Below are positions 1 to 10,588 of a stretch of 64,000 nucleotides of DNA, in pieces. The notes below the pieces were generated by a model. That model was not told the DNA's origin. It did no database searches and saw nothing but the letters and a program-made list of their open reading frames with translations. Position 1 is the first letter of the stretch, and each line of letters begins with the position of its first letter. Origin of the DNA: Anadara kagoshimensis (lineage: Eukaryota > Mollusca > Bivalvia > Arcoida > Arcidae); the NCBI GenBank assembly GCA_021292105.1, contig CM037874.1, positions 16,536,615 through 16,600,614 of the forward strand. Direction: 5' to 3'. The position numbers were made by a program, and so were the translations under genes.

Positions 1-306
1 ATGTTAATGAAAATGAATAAATACAACATTTATTGAACCATTGATTTTGTACTTATATCTGTTAGAGTGAATGGTTGCAACTACTGTTATATTGTGAAAT
101 GGTGATCCATTTCCGTTGTGTTATTGCTTATCTCGACACACGATTTAACATATCAGTGAAATAGTATGTATGTACATTACAAACTTCACTTAAACGTTCA
201 TCATAGTCCAAGAATTTCATCCCAAGCAAGAAATGGTATATTTTCGCAGAGCCATGCAAATAAATGATTTCACATTATTACAGTACATGTACTTGGTGAT
301 GGTGAG
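1..306. other. Unassigned AT-rich sequence
   Basis: No coding exon, inverted repeat or recognisable element was found before the SINE that starts near 307. Confidence 0.4.
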
Positions 307-630
307 AGTTGAGTTGAGTAATGGTGTTTAACGTCCCAATCAAAAATTTTTCGCTTATATCGAGACGTCGCTAGCTAAAAACGGAGGTGCAGCCTGTGCG
401 TTGCGCTTATGGCATTATACAGCAGGGTTCTTTATCCCACCAAGCCTACCGTGACACGGGACCTGTTTATTCTAAGTTCCCATCCGAAAGAACCCTGACT
501 TTTATTTCGTAATGCATTGTGCTGGGCGAAAGAATAGTCACTACCCACTTTTAAGTCTTGGGTCAGACCCAGTCGGGGTTCGAACCCACGACCTCTTACT
601 TAGGGAGCGAGCACTCTGAGCTATTCACAA
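307..630 (-). repeat. tRNA-derived SINE, family A
   Basis: Read on the minus strand, this has a tRNA-like head near 560-630. The B-box-like GGGTTCGAACCC and an A-box-like region are visible. A body of about 250 bp follows, with the tail GTTAAACACCATTACTCAACTCAACTC at 307-335 in complement. At least four other copies occur: 3729-4015 (-), 17793-18110 (+), 21040-21390 (+) and 58160-58410 (+), plus a decayed one near 16330-16560. The head is too degraded to be a functional tRNA. Confidence 0.75.
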
Positions 631-655
631 TCCATTTAACAGAATATAAAAATTG

Positions 656-904
656 GTCGTGGTTTCACAATCATTTCTTAACCAAGATCACCTCAACTTA
701 TATGTAAATCTGGCAAATTTGATCCTGTAATAATTTGTTAATTTTTAAGATATTCATGAATTTAAGGTGTCATTTTAAGATCAGATAAATTCAAATTTGT
801 TGAAACGTATTATTTGTGGTACAATAAAATATTGCCAAAATTTACTAGATCTAAGTTAAGGAAAATGTAAGTTAAGTTTTGATAGTGAAACTGAGGCCAG
901 GGAC
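656..904. mobile_element. Short inverted-repeat element (MITE-like), GTTTCACAATCATT family
   Basis: It opens with GTTTCACAATCATTTCTTAAC and closes with AAGTTAAG...GTGAAACTGAGGCC, giving imperfect terminal inverted repeats about 240 bp apart. Other copies are at 1528-1789, 16868-17110, 17168-17400, 23458-23706 and 23702-23917. There is no coding capacity. I cannot fix the target-site duplication, so the superfamily is open. Confidence 0.6.
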
Positions 905-997
905 ACCATAGGTTATCAAGTACAAATACACACATTATCTTGTCCAGCTATAAGCTCCAAACAGGGACAAAGTAGAGGAGGATTCTGGTAAAATCAT

Positions 998-1152
998 GGA
1001 GTGGAGTAATGATGTATTAAGTGCCAGTCAAGTTTCTTTCACTTTTATAGAGACAGTCAGTTCTGGGATGGTGGAGGAAACCACAATACCTGGAGTAAGC
1101 TACTGACCTTCAGCAAGTGAAATGACAAACGTTCTAATCTAGAATATGACCC
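998..1152 (-). repeat. SINE family B fragment (body only)
   Basis: It contains the family B body signature, read as complement: GGTTTCCTCCACCATCCCAG followed by an AACTGAC segment. The tRNA-like head is missing. The same body is joined to a tRNA-Ser-like head in the fuller copy at 27655-27882. Confidence 0.5.
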
Positions 1153-1221
1153 ATATTAATTCTGGTTTAGGTTGTACAGACTGGCTCAACTTTATATTAG
1201 AAGTTTCGCTTCGGGTGGGGG

Positions 1222-1389
1222 GGGTAGGGTAATAAAAATAAATAGTCTGCCATTAGATCATGAGCAACTTATACTATAATCAATTTAATTATAGTAGAAG
1301 GAGAAAATTGGGTAGGGTAATAAAAATAAATAGTCTGCCATTAGATCATGAGCAACTTATACTATAATCAATTTAATTATAGTAGAAGG
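1222..1389 (+). repeat. Perfect direct duplication, 88-bp period
   Basis: A segment of about 80 bp starting GGGTAGGGTAATAAAAAT at 1222 is repeated without a mismatch from 1310. An 8-bp spacer (AGAAAATT) separates the two. Perfect identity in otherwise decayed DNA suggests a recent duplication or an assembly artefact. Confidence 0.85.
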
Positions 1390-1527
1390 CTAAGAAGTAT
1401 ACTGAAATAGTGGAACCTGTTTAAACTGATCACCTTCAGGGCAAAGTTTATTCCAATTCAAGTGGTTTTCAGTTAACTCTGTTTACTTAAAGATACAATA
1501 ATAATGCATGTTCTAAAACATGAGTTA

Positions 1528-1789
1528 GGACCTGGTTTCACAATCATTTCTTATCTAAGATTTTCCTTTCACTTAAATTTGGAAAATTTCAAATCTTAGT
1601 ATAATTTTGTATATACAAAATATACCGGAATTTAAGGTGTGATTTTGAAGATCACTTTCAGCTTATAACTTTTTATTTTGTTTTTGTAAAAAAAAAGTTA
1701 TTTGTAGTTCAGAAAAAGATTGTCGAAGTTCATAAAATTTATGTTAAAAAACCTTTACTTAGTAAAGAAATTATTGTGAAACTGGAACA
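1528..1789. mobile_element. MITE-like element, GTTTCACAATCATT family
   Basis: The left end reads CTGGTTTCACAATCATTTCT and the right end reads ATTATTGTGAAACTGG, so the ends are inverted repeats of each other. The interior is AT-rich and non-coding. Confidence 0.6.
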
Positions 1790-1876
1790 GGTTTTCAGTT
1801 TAATCTGGGTTTCTTTTCCACATATCAATGTAAAGACTAACTCTTCTATACATTTATAAATTGAACAAAAAATACC

Positions 1877-2040
1877 ATATAAGTGCAGTGGAGTAATATG
1901 TTGTTTTACACCAGTCAACACTCTTTCACTTGTATTGAAGTGGTCAGTTCTGAAATGGTGTAGAAAACCAGAGTACCTGCAAAAAACTACTAAATTTTGG
2001 CCAGTAAACTGATCAACATTCCTCAATTAGCATGTGGTTC
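1877..2040 (-). repeat. SINE family B fragment
   Basis: It carries the family B body (CCAGTCAACACTCTTTCACT ... GTGGTCAGTTCTGAAATGGT). It is degraded, has no head, and lies beyond the predicted 3' end of MED21. Confidence 0.45.
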
Positions 2041-2121
2041 ATAGAATTTCAATCTTGGATGATGAAGGGATTGTGTTTTCACAGTAACAGAAAACAAAAC
2101 AGCATTCAATATAAACAACAT

Positions 2122-2127
2122 TTTAAT
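2122..2127 (-). terminator. Possible MED21 polyadenylation signal
   Basis: The minus strand reads ATTAAA here, about 475 bases downstream of the MED21 stop codon. It is a common variant poly(A) hexamer. Placement is by position only; there is no transcript evidence. Confidence 0.3.
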
Positions 2128-2600
2128 AATTGTTAAAAGAACCTGATGGTCACCAGGTCTTTGTCACAAACATCACAACAAAAAAACCTGCTGTATATGT
2201 TACACAATGCTATGTCAATTTTCATCATTACAAAATTGGATGATAAAAATTTTGATAACCCTGAAAGTTATCCTATCCAGTTTGGTACCATTTTGGAGAC
2301 ATAGACTTATTCACAAAACTTAAGCAGTGTCCATTCTTGAAAGGGTCATGGAGCTTTTTCTCCATTACCTTGTCAAATGTCCCCATTTTAAGGCCTTAGT
2401 GGACCATATTTAACATTACATATATGCAAAAACATCAATGTAATGTTGTTAAAGAGGAAAATGTTTGAAAACGCCCCCCCCCCTTCCACTTGAAAAATCC
2501 TATACTGGACACTGCTTTAGAATGTTTAAAGTTATTTCATAACTTGATCAAATTAGATCATTAGACAGTTAAGTGAGTCCTTGATTTGTCTTTTCACAAC

Positions 2601-5600
2601 TCAGGTATTGGCTTCCATTGCCTGACACCTCAGCTGACACTCAGCCACTTCATGTAATGCACTCTGTATTTGTTCTAGTAACATTTCACCTTTATTTACA
2701 ACATCTTCTAGTTTCCTGGCTTCCTCTTGGTTTTCATTCTCCAGTTTCTTCAAACTTGCCAGCTGAAAGTAGGTTTTTAAAAAGATTTTTTTTTAATTTA
2801 CTGTATGCTATTTTACAACTTGCTATTATCTTGCCAATTTCATCAAGAGTGTGACACTGTTCAAAGGGGGATAACTTTAGCTTTTGTTGATATCTTACTC
2901 TTAACAAGTATTGAAAAATTACATTCTGCCTTTATTAAGATTAGGAAAACTGAAGCTCTAAAATATAGCAAACTGCATCATAATGGGCTTGCAAATAGAT
3001 GGGATCTTCAATACAAAGTTGTTATATTTTGATAATGTATGAATTCTTGTGGTTATAAAGGACAACTACATTGCATTTGCTAGGGTATCATTGTTTTATG
3101 GGAATATTAGAGGTCATATTCAGAAAATCTGATTATTTTTCAAAGGGGAAACTAACTGTATTTGGTAGTAATATTTGCCAAACAAAATCATGTAGTATTG
3201 TACATGTATCAGTTTCGAAAACTTAAACCTCAAGTTCAGCTTTAATCACTTCCGTAGAAGAGTGAACTAGTGTTGTTGTAAGCCAGTCAAGATTCTTTAA
3301 CTTATATTGAGGTGGTCAGTTCTAAAAATTAGAGGAAACTGAAGTACCCAGAGAAAACCAATTATCTTTAGCAAGCAAACTGACAAAGTAGGATCTGTAT
3401 TGTGACTGTAAGTGGGTACTATTGACCACTCGACGACTGATGCCTACTGTCACAACAATATACTAGGGTAATACCACGTTTTCAGAAAAGAATGATTCAA
3501 CTTCAAAACTCAACTGAAACTAAAAAGATGAGTCAGTGTTGGCCAAAAGGTCTGGTAGTACTTTTGTGGGTAAATATTATTTTGGGGGGCTAATGGCAAA
3601 AAATTCTAATTCTAATTTGAGTACTGAATACCAGGTCTATCAAAAAACTGAAATATTAGGCACCATTGCTGCTGAAAACCCATATACCTAGGATATAACA
3701 TAAAATAGAGGCCCTTACTCCATACAGATGAGTTGAGTTGAGTAATGGTGTTTAATGTCCCGGTCAAGAGTATTTCATTTTTATCGAGATATCGCCAGCT
3801 ATAGGTGAAGGTGCATAAATTTTGCCTGTTCTTTGCGCTGATGGCATTATACAGCAGGGTTCCTTAGAGTGCCAAGCTCACTGTGACACAGGACCTCGTT
3901 TATTTTAAATTCCCATCCAAAAGAAGTGTGACTTTCATTTCATAATGCCAAGTGCGAAGGGAAAGATGTCACTACCCACTTTCAAGTCTTGGGTCAGACC
4001 CAGCTGGGGACCATACAGGTGAGGTAAACATCACCTGTAACAAACATTTTAGATCTAACTTACAGTACAGACCTGTCAAACGTTTAACACTGAGTTAGCG
4101 AAAACGAGTTAGAAGATTGGCTGCCAGGTTGCTGAGATATGAATAGTTCATGGCCGAAAAGCTACCGCCAAGAGATAGATAGCAGCTGTCGGGGTTATAG
4201 CTAACGAGGGGCTGATATGAGCTTGCACTTTGGCACTTATTCTTTATCTCAGTGGTAAACTTTCGACAGGTCTATACTTTAGTCTTAAGCTGTTGAAGAT
4301 GGTGGAACAAGAAACCACACAGATGTCCAAGCATTCTTAGATAATAAAATTATTTAGTTGTTTTGTTTTACCTGAAGTTCTAATGAGGAGTCTTCACTTG
4401 GTAAGGAATCTATTAACACATCAATGTCTTTAGCTGTTCTGGCTATTAATTTGGAGAAAACAGCAGCATAATCTAAAACACAATTCATTCAATATAAAAT
4501 AGTGCAGTAAGGAAGATAATGAAGACAGATTGATAAATTATTAGTTGAAAATTTATACAACCCCATGTTTATTGATTGCAAAGTAAAGATCCCACAGTCT
4601 CTTCAATTGATAACTTTTCAGCAGTTCCATAACAGGGGTTCAATATTCTCCAGGTCGGAGGTCACGAACCTATTTTTTTTTTTTTTTACATAGGGACCCT
4701 TGATATTTAAACTGTAAAAGTCTGATGGACATTTCATTTTTTACCAGGAAAAGATTTTTTCTATATGATACCATAATTGCATATGGATCTTCTGGCAGTT
4801 CTGATGTTGATATTACGACTTTCATAACTTTACGTAGGACCTGCCAAAAAGAAAGACTAAACGTCCTGGGCCTTCCATTTCAAAACTTAATTTTGAACCC
4901 CTGACCATACAAAGAGAATAAAGAAAATTTGCATGTCAGACCATAAAATTTCATGAGTTAAAAGACAATACTAGATTTGCTTGGATTAAATCATTTTGCT
5001 TCTTGGTTCACAGATATGAAGGGCACTCAAAGCTGATATATCTGTATATGCTGATGGTTTATATTGTAACAGGAATATATATTATAAAAAAGGCAGATTA
5101 TAAAATCTTGACCTAGACCAGCAATATTGTACCGGTTTTAACAAATAAAGGATTCTAGATATTAATAAAGAGATTTTTTTTACATTTTAAACAATTTTTT
5201 TTCTCAAAAAAAATTTCACATTGAATTTAATTGGCAAAAGGAAGTTGAACATATATCAGCCTATTTATGGTCTAGCATAGATGCAAAATCTTTAAAATAA
5301 ATAGTGCGCTAAAGCTAGGTTTCCATAAATTCAAAATAATTAGTAGCCAAATTTCCAAAATTTGTGAAATTATAGTCCTTTTTAAAGTATTTTTCCACAA
5401 ATTTGCTAAAATAGGTTACTTTTTGAAAGAATTCCTCAGAAATTAGTAGCCAATGGCGATTTTGCCTACCAGGAAGGGAAACATAGCTAAAGTGCAGGTT
5501 TACAAATCAGCGGCGTTCACAGCCTATATCTAGGTTCAAATCACACTTTGAAGAAATCCTAGTGTGAAGTTTGTTAGTTCCCTTGCTGAAGGTCGATGGT

Positions 5601-6824
5601 TTTCTTTGGATACTCTGGTTACTTCCATGATTCCAAAGCATATAAGTAAAAGAATCTTGACTGGGGGAGGGGGGGGGGGGCAATAAAAACTATGACCACT
5701 CCACTTTACTCTTATTTCAAACTAGAACTGTCTCTGAAGAGCCAAATACCCCTCTGTCCCCAACATTTATAGTTTTCCCCAACCTTGATGGTTCCGATAT
5801 GACCTTGGTTTAAGGTCACGACACAACGTTGAACCATGAAGAATATTCATGTGAAGTTTAGACAGCCATCCAAAGCAAATATACGATATTACACGGACAG
5901 ACAGACATGGTGATTCCTATATACCCCCCCCCCCTCCTCAAACTAGTTTGTGGGGGATATAATAACTAAAGACTTATATAATAACTAAAGACTTATGCCA
6001 TTATGGGTATGTTGAAATAAACAAACCTTCTGGTACATCACTTGGAGACTTTCCACTCTGTTTTTCAAAACCAGGAAATGAACTTTGTGGTGCAAATTGT
6101 TGTAATATACCAATACTATTACAAAAGTGGTCTGCCAGCTGGAAAATAAAATAAAAATATTGACTAAATTCTCAAAATATATAAATAAAAGCAAGAGTTA
6201 CTTTTGTACCCCCCTTAAGTTATTATATTCTATGTAAATTTTTTGAAAAATCATTTTTCACAGAAATATTCAAAATTGCTTCATTCCGTCTTTTTTAGTC
6301 AAAATTAAAATTTTAGTGGATGGTACAAATGGAAGCTCTTTCCTAGATAAATTAATAACTTAAACAACTAATTTTTTCACCTTTTAGTTAAATTAAATAA
6401 GCTTTGTTCTAATAATGTTAAAAAACCTCTACAAATTGTCTTTTTAAATCTACAAGCAGGGCATAAACCAATGGCTTCTATACAATCAAATTAGGGTACA
6501 GAGATATACATGTAATCATATTCTTTTGTCTTGAAGGTTCATTACAATTGTTTTACAGTAGAACATTAGAACATAAATTATTAATGTTTAGAATAATTTG
6601 CAATATATGTGCCCTTTTAAATGGTACATCATCCAATTTTACAGTTCCATGCTTCTTGGGCCAGTTGGGGGTTCTATATAAAATTACTTATTACAGGCTC
6701 TTGTGATTGGGGCCTTTCAGAAAGAGATGTAGTGGTTAAATACACATTTAGGATCCTTATGAGTTATCAATGTTTTAAGTACTTGGTTTACGGCATCTTG
6801 TAGCTGTGTCAACCTATCAGCCAT
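2601..6824 (-). CDS. MED21: Mediator complex subunit 21, four coding exons
   Basis: MED21 is a small coiled-coil subunit of the Mediator middle module, pairing with MED7 and linking transcription factors to RNA polymerase II in the nucleus. Exons on the minus strand are 6824-6783, 6138-6027, 4472-4372 and 2762-2601, joining to 138 codons plus a stop; human MED21 has 144 residues. Exon 1 gives [14 protein letters not shown]. Exon 2 continues [14 protein letters not shown]. Exon 3 carries the hallmark [18 protein letters not shown]. Exon 4 is a coiled coil ([17 protein letters not shown], then [17 protein letters not shown]). All splice sites are GT/AG. Intron phases are 0, 1 and 0, and the frame is open throughout. 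An in-frame ATG lies upstream at 6938, but homology fixes the start at MADRL. Intron 3 holds SINE B and SINE A copies. Intron 2 holds a family B SINE fragment and a GACAGACAGACATGG repeat. I am very confident of identity and slightly less sure of the last few C-terminal residues. Confidence 0.95.
3265..3410 (-). repeat. SINE family B fragment in MED21 intron 3
   Basis: The body segment matches 1877-2040: AGTCAAGATTCTTTAACTTA, then GAGGTGGTCAGTTCTA, then AGAAAACCA. It is decayed and headless. Confidence 0.45.
3729..4015 (-). repeat. SINE family A in MED21 intron 3, head truncated
   Basis: The tail GAGTTGAGTAATGGTGTTTA is at 3729 and the body matches the copy at 307-630. It breaks off at GGGTCAGACCCAGCTGGGGA before the tRNA-like A box. 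Confidence 0.7.
4473..6026. other. MED21 intron 2 contents
   Basis: This holds a plus-strand family B SINE piece at about 5555-5690. It is followed by a mollusc-type dispersed repeat at 5720-5960 containing GGACAGACAGACATGG and CAAACTAGTTTG. The repeat matches a second copy at 59605-59870. The rest is AT-rich and unassigned. Confidence 0.5.
5720..5960 (+). repeat. Dispersed repeat with GACAGACAGACATGG and CTCAAACTAGTTTG ending
   Basis: It shares order and wording with 59605-59870: the GCCAAATACCCC opening, GAACCATGAAGA, CATCCAAAGCAA, then ACAGACAGACATGG, then CTCAAACTAGTTTG. It is non-coding, and its element class is not established. Confidence 0.6.
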
Positions 6825-7020
6825 AATATCTGTAAACAGCAGTACTACATGGTTCACGCACTTGCCAATTTCCTTTGTTTTGCCAGGTTCCCGGCTATGA
6901 TACCAAACGATGCACAGTTGGTTTTGTCGTACCATCATTTAGGCGTTCCATATATTTTGTATCTGAACTGTAACTCGTTGATCTTAAGCGTATAGCAACC
7001 TCTTTATCTGTATATAGGTG
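6825..7020 (-). promoter_or_regulatory. Presumed MED21 5' UTR and promoter-proximal region
   Basis: This is the gap between the MED21 start codon and the reverse-transcriptase tail that begins near 7050. No TATA box or clear initiator stands out. The only basis is position, so the transcription start is undetermined. Confidence 0.25.
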
Positions 7021-7049
7021 ACGGGTTTAAGATAGCAGCTATAGTTGGA

Positions 7050-7228
7050 TATGGAGTCCCGGGGTGCTCCGGAAGGGTAAGCACCTCCTGTTTAGCTAGC
7101 TACACCCGCCACGTGTGTAATCAAAATTGTGTGAAAGGAACATGGAACTATGGGACGTCAAATAAACCCAGGGCAATCCTGGACACAGAGACATCAAACT
7201 TATCAACATGATACTGTGGTGGCGGCCA
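7050..7228 (-). mobile_element. Retroelement 3' tail, copy 1 (minus)
   Basis: Read on the minus strand, it begins at the end of a reverse-transcriptase frame (GGCCGCCACCACAGTAT..., coding GRHHSI with a frameshift soon after). It continues into the 3' non-coding block with GTGGCGGGTGTAGCTAGCTA, AACAGGAGGTGCTTACCCTT and CCGGAGCACC. The same tail faces the opposite way at 8431-8610. Confidence 0.75.
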
Positions 7229-7368
7229 TAAAATAGATATTTTCAATTATTTCATAGTTTAACACATTTATAATTTTAAAATTCAAAAAGATAAAAATAA
7301 ATTCGAAATTTGAAAAAAAAAAAACAACATAATGAATTTTAGTGCTTAAAGCGGCTTAAAAAAGGGCC

Positions 7369-7830
7369 CAGCTGCTATTGAGAGAGTCCAGAGACGGGCA
7401 ACTAAATTGATAAAAGTATTAAAAATGAAACGTACACGACCAGAGGCTTCGAGCTGCCAACTCTACAATATCGGAGACAGCGTGCTGATGTGATCCAGGT
7501 TTATAAAATATTGAATAATATTGATAAAGTAGACAAAAATCGACTACCTTTATCAAGTTTATCGCCGCGTACCCGTAGACATAGTATCATGGAAACTTGC
7601 AAAGAAATATCAGAAAGTCTAGTTTCAATCAACGTGTTGTTAACTCCTGGAATTCCCTTCCTATTGAAATTATAAACAGCAATTCCCTGAACAGCTTTAA
7701 AAGCAAATTAAACAAGGATTGGATTGAACCATCCAAGTTCGAGCCAGATTGTTTTCTAAACCCAAAACCGAAAGTCCAGAATTCAAAGTATGATGTGGGA
7801 AGCAAATTCATTAAGATGGGTCAGTGAGGC
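7369..7830 (+). pseudogene. LINE reverse-transcriptase C-terminal remnant (CR1/L2/Jockey type)
   Basis: Translated pieces match the region after the polymerase domain of many non-LTR retrotransposons. They are IERVQRRATKLIK (about 7378), VIQVYKILNNIDKVDKNRL (about 7490) and, after a frame change, NQRVVNSWNSLPIEI then LNSFKSKLNKDW (about 7630-7730). At least two frameshifts and a stop break the frame. No polymerase catalytic motif remains. The N-terminal part is absent, as expected for a 5'-truncated insertion. Confidence 0.8.
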
Positions 7831-8430
7831 AGACAGACTATATCTGAATACAGCTTGAAGACCTCGGGATACAGGTACAAATGTAACAGGTAAAAGGTAA
7901 AATTTAAGTGTCATCAAGCAACCTTACGCTTAGCTTAAGAATAGCATAGGATTATCTTTGAGTCGTTTAATCCAGTTTAAAAAGCAGGTTAAACTAGTAT
8001 AAAAATGACATTTTGTCTTGTGATAGATTAGAAATAAAATACTGAGTCAAGCCACTCTACCCTGTGGGGCACCACTTGTTTTAGAAAGTACTCACTACCG
8101 TTTATTTCTACAGTATTAATTTTTTTAAATAAAATGATACATTATTTTTACGCATATGCATCATTTCTATAATTCTAATCAGTAATATTTTATTTTAGCT
8201 AACTCTGTTCACGGCGGCCTAAAACGGCTTCAAATATCTTGTATGACACAGCATGCTCAAGAAAATAAACTGATATCATTTTGAAAAAGAACAGTGGATA
8301 GTATTGGAACAATTTACCAGGGTTTTACACAACTTTTCAAAAAAGAGGGTTTTTGGGACTCCACTAAAAAAATAAATGGGGTCCAAACATACAAATGTGG
8401 GTCCCATAACTGAATTCAATTAAAAGTATT

Positions 8431-8610
8431 AATTACACACTCGGCGGGTGTAGCTAGCTAAACAGGAGGTGCTTACCCTTTTGGAGCACCTGGCCTCGCT
8501 TCCCTGGTGGAAGTTCACGTGTCTAGCCTAACTTGTCAGTTCCAACGTTTTTACTTTGCTTCTGGATTGTGATTCGGACATGGATTAGTATGTTTGTTTT
8601 TGATTATATA
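8431..8610 (+). mobile_element. Retroelement 3' tail, copy 2 (plus)
   Basis: It starts inside the tail at TTACACACTCGGCGGGTG and includes AGCTAGCTAAACAGGAGGTG, CTGGTGGAAGTTCACGTGTC and GTTTTTACTTTGCTTCTGG. The hexamer GTTTTT recurs exactly 49 bp after GTTTTTAC, at GTTTTTGATT. The end of this tail is the closest relative of the 49-bp satellite monomer. Confidence 0.8.
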
Positions 8611-9460
8611 ATTATGATTATATATGGTCCTGGTGTCGCGATAATGTTGAATTTTGACAATTGTTACAACCGACTGCATTGTTTTTCGATGCACGGATGC
8701 ATGAATCACACGCCATCACCTTTTTTGTGCAATTGTATTCCACCGATGGATACCGCGTTAACCATGTTGTTAAAAACCCTTGTTCTCTCTTAAATGTCAA
8801 GTCAGACGAGCCCGACTGCACAGGTTCTGAATCGCGTGTGTTTTTCTTTTGGCGTGAACTTAAGAAAATCGCCAATATTACTTTACCATTTAGTCATTAT
8901 GACAGTTCATGCAAGCTACTGATGTCATGGACATCGGCATCACGTGTCTAACCGATTCAAAGCGAATTCCATTACGGGCCAATCAAAATTTTGCCGGAAA
9001 TTTACGAGTACTATTTTTTTCCACACCAATGTATTTTTAGTAGGCGGGAAATTCCAACATTTAGAAGGTTTTCGAAAAATCCTTGTCTATATTAATAGAA
9101 TATCAAACATGTTTTCCCATTGAATTCAGATTGGTTTACAGATTTTTTTGCGCCCTTAATTTCTGTTCGCATATGATAATTTTTTTGCGTCCAACATAAT
9201 TTAATTTGCGTGAAAAACGCAGAATTGCGCGTCCCGTAAAACCCTGAATTTACAATCAGATATCGTGAATTCAAACACTGTTAACAGTGTCAAATTAAAC
9301 TTATTGAAACGTGTGAATGTGTATAAACATCAACCAGTTTGAGTTTTGTAAATTGGCTCTACATTTTAAAAAAACATGGACGGGATAAATGTATTGTTGT
9401 TTCTGGTGCTTTGTAATGTCCATATATAATGTATATTTTTTGACACTGTTACGCTTATTG
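8611..9460. other. Unassigned intergenic sequence
   Basis: Short open frames on both strands (8618-8951) overlap each other and resemble nothing I recognise. No splice-consistent exon or repeat ends were found. Confidence 0.3.
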
Positions 9461-9463
9461 TGT

Positions 9464-9466
<3 letters not shown>

Positions 9467-9508
<42 letters not shown>

Positions 9509-9525
9509 GTAATAATAATAATAAG
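9467..9525 (+). repeat. (TAA)n microsatellite
   Basis: About 19 TAA/AAT units, with one GTA interruption near 9509. Confidence 0.95.
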
Positions 9526-9850
9526 GCAGGATAAGATATTTTATTTACTAATTTGGGCCTTCTTGAGCATATAGAACACATTTATATTTAAAAACAAAAA
9601 TTAAACCCACAAACATGGTTTTAATAACAAATTTCTTATTCGAATCAGTTTTTACATTAAACAAATTGGTACACGTTCTTACAGCGGGAAAACTAGTTCA
9701 ACTAAATCCATGTTTGAATCTTTGTTAGAAGAGCAGTGCACAGTTGACTAAAGATGGGTATACTAGAAAGGGTATTGTTTGTTAGGATACGTTTTAAAGA
9801 GACGGAGCCCTGTCTAGACGTGGACCATTAATTCCCCAGCATGCCTTGTA

Positions 9851-9882
9851 CTTCCTTTCTGCCATTACATTTTATTGTGAAG
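9851..9882 (+). promoter_or_regulatory. Candidate TOP-type transcription start and 5' UTR exon of RPLP2a
   Basis: CTTCCTTTCT at 9851-9860 is a cytosine followed by nine pyrimidines. That is the form of a 5' terminal oligopyrimidine start used by ribosomal-protein genes. AG|GTGTGA at 9883 could be the donor of a short non-coding exon; GTGAGC at 9920 is an alternative. The first coding exon begins one base before its ATG at an acceptor, so an upstream 5' UTR exon is required. No such tract was found for RPLP2b. Confidence 0.45.
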
Positions 9883-10588
9883 GTGTGACTACGTTTCGTG
9901 TCGAGAAAAAGACTTAAAAGTGAGCAATAAATTGTCACATTAATATTTGACTTGTACCTATAGTACACTTAATAAAACTCTAATCAAAACTAGTCCACTG
10001 TCGTGAAACATTGAAATGCAAAATGGGATATATTAATTCGAAAGTTACAGACTGTCGTAACCACGTGGTAGATATATGTGTATGGGACCACGTGGTATGA
10101 CATTATGGTTGTGAAACTTGGCGGTAGTTCATAGACATCATTGTCATAAGTTTTCTTTTTTTTTTTGTCATATCTGAAATCTGTCGGTTTTATTTGGATT
10201 TATTATATTATTATTTTATTATTTATTTATGATGGAATTAGGAAGTGCAGTTTTCAACAAGACGATATTCTGTAAAATTGAGAGTAGTTGCTAAGCGACA
10301 AACACTAAGATATCGAATTATCAAACAACTGAACTCAATTATTTTTCATAATTATCTGTGGGTGGGGTCAACATAAAATCAAGAGGAGGGGGGGGGGGGT
10401 CCTCTCTACAGTAAAACCAATGTTCCTGGATTGATTTTGAAGTTACAAATATTATCCCTGGTATTTTTCCTTGAATTATTGTTAACAATTTTATTTATGC
10501 CAAAATTTGATGAACAAGTACTGACAGTTTATTTGGGTCCGATGTTTCAAATATTGATCATGACATTCTTTTTATGAATTATCACAGA

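Noticed and set aside
6825..6938. In-frame N-terminal extension of MED21 starting at 6938
   Set aside because: The conserved family start is MADRL. The 38 extra codons show no similarity to MED21 and are probably 5' UTR.
8533..8951. Overlapping short frames on both strands
   Set aside because: There is no homology I recognise and no splice signals, and frames on opposite strands overlap. Chance frames are the simpler explanation.
9366..9581. Poly-Leu / poly-Ile open frames
   Set aside because: Translations of the (TAA)n microsatellite.
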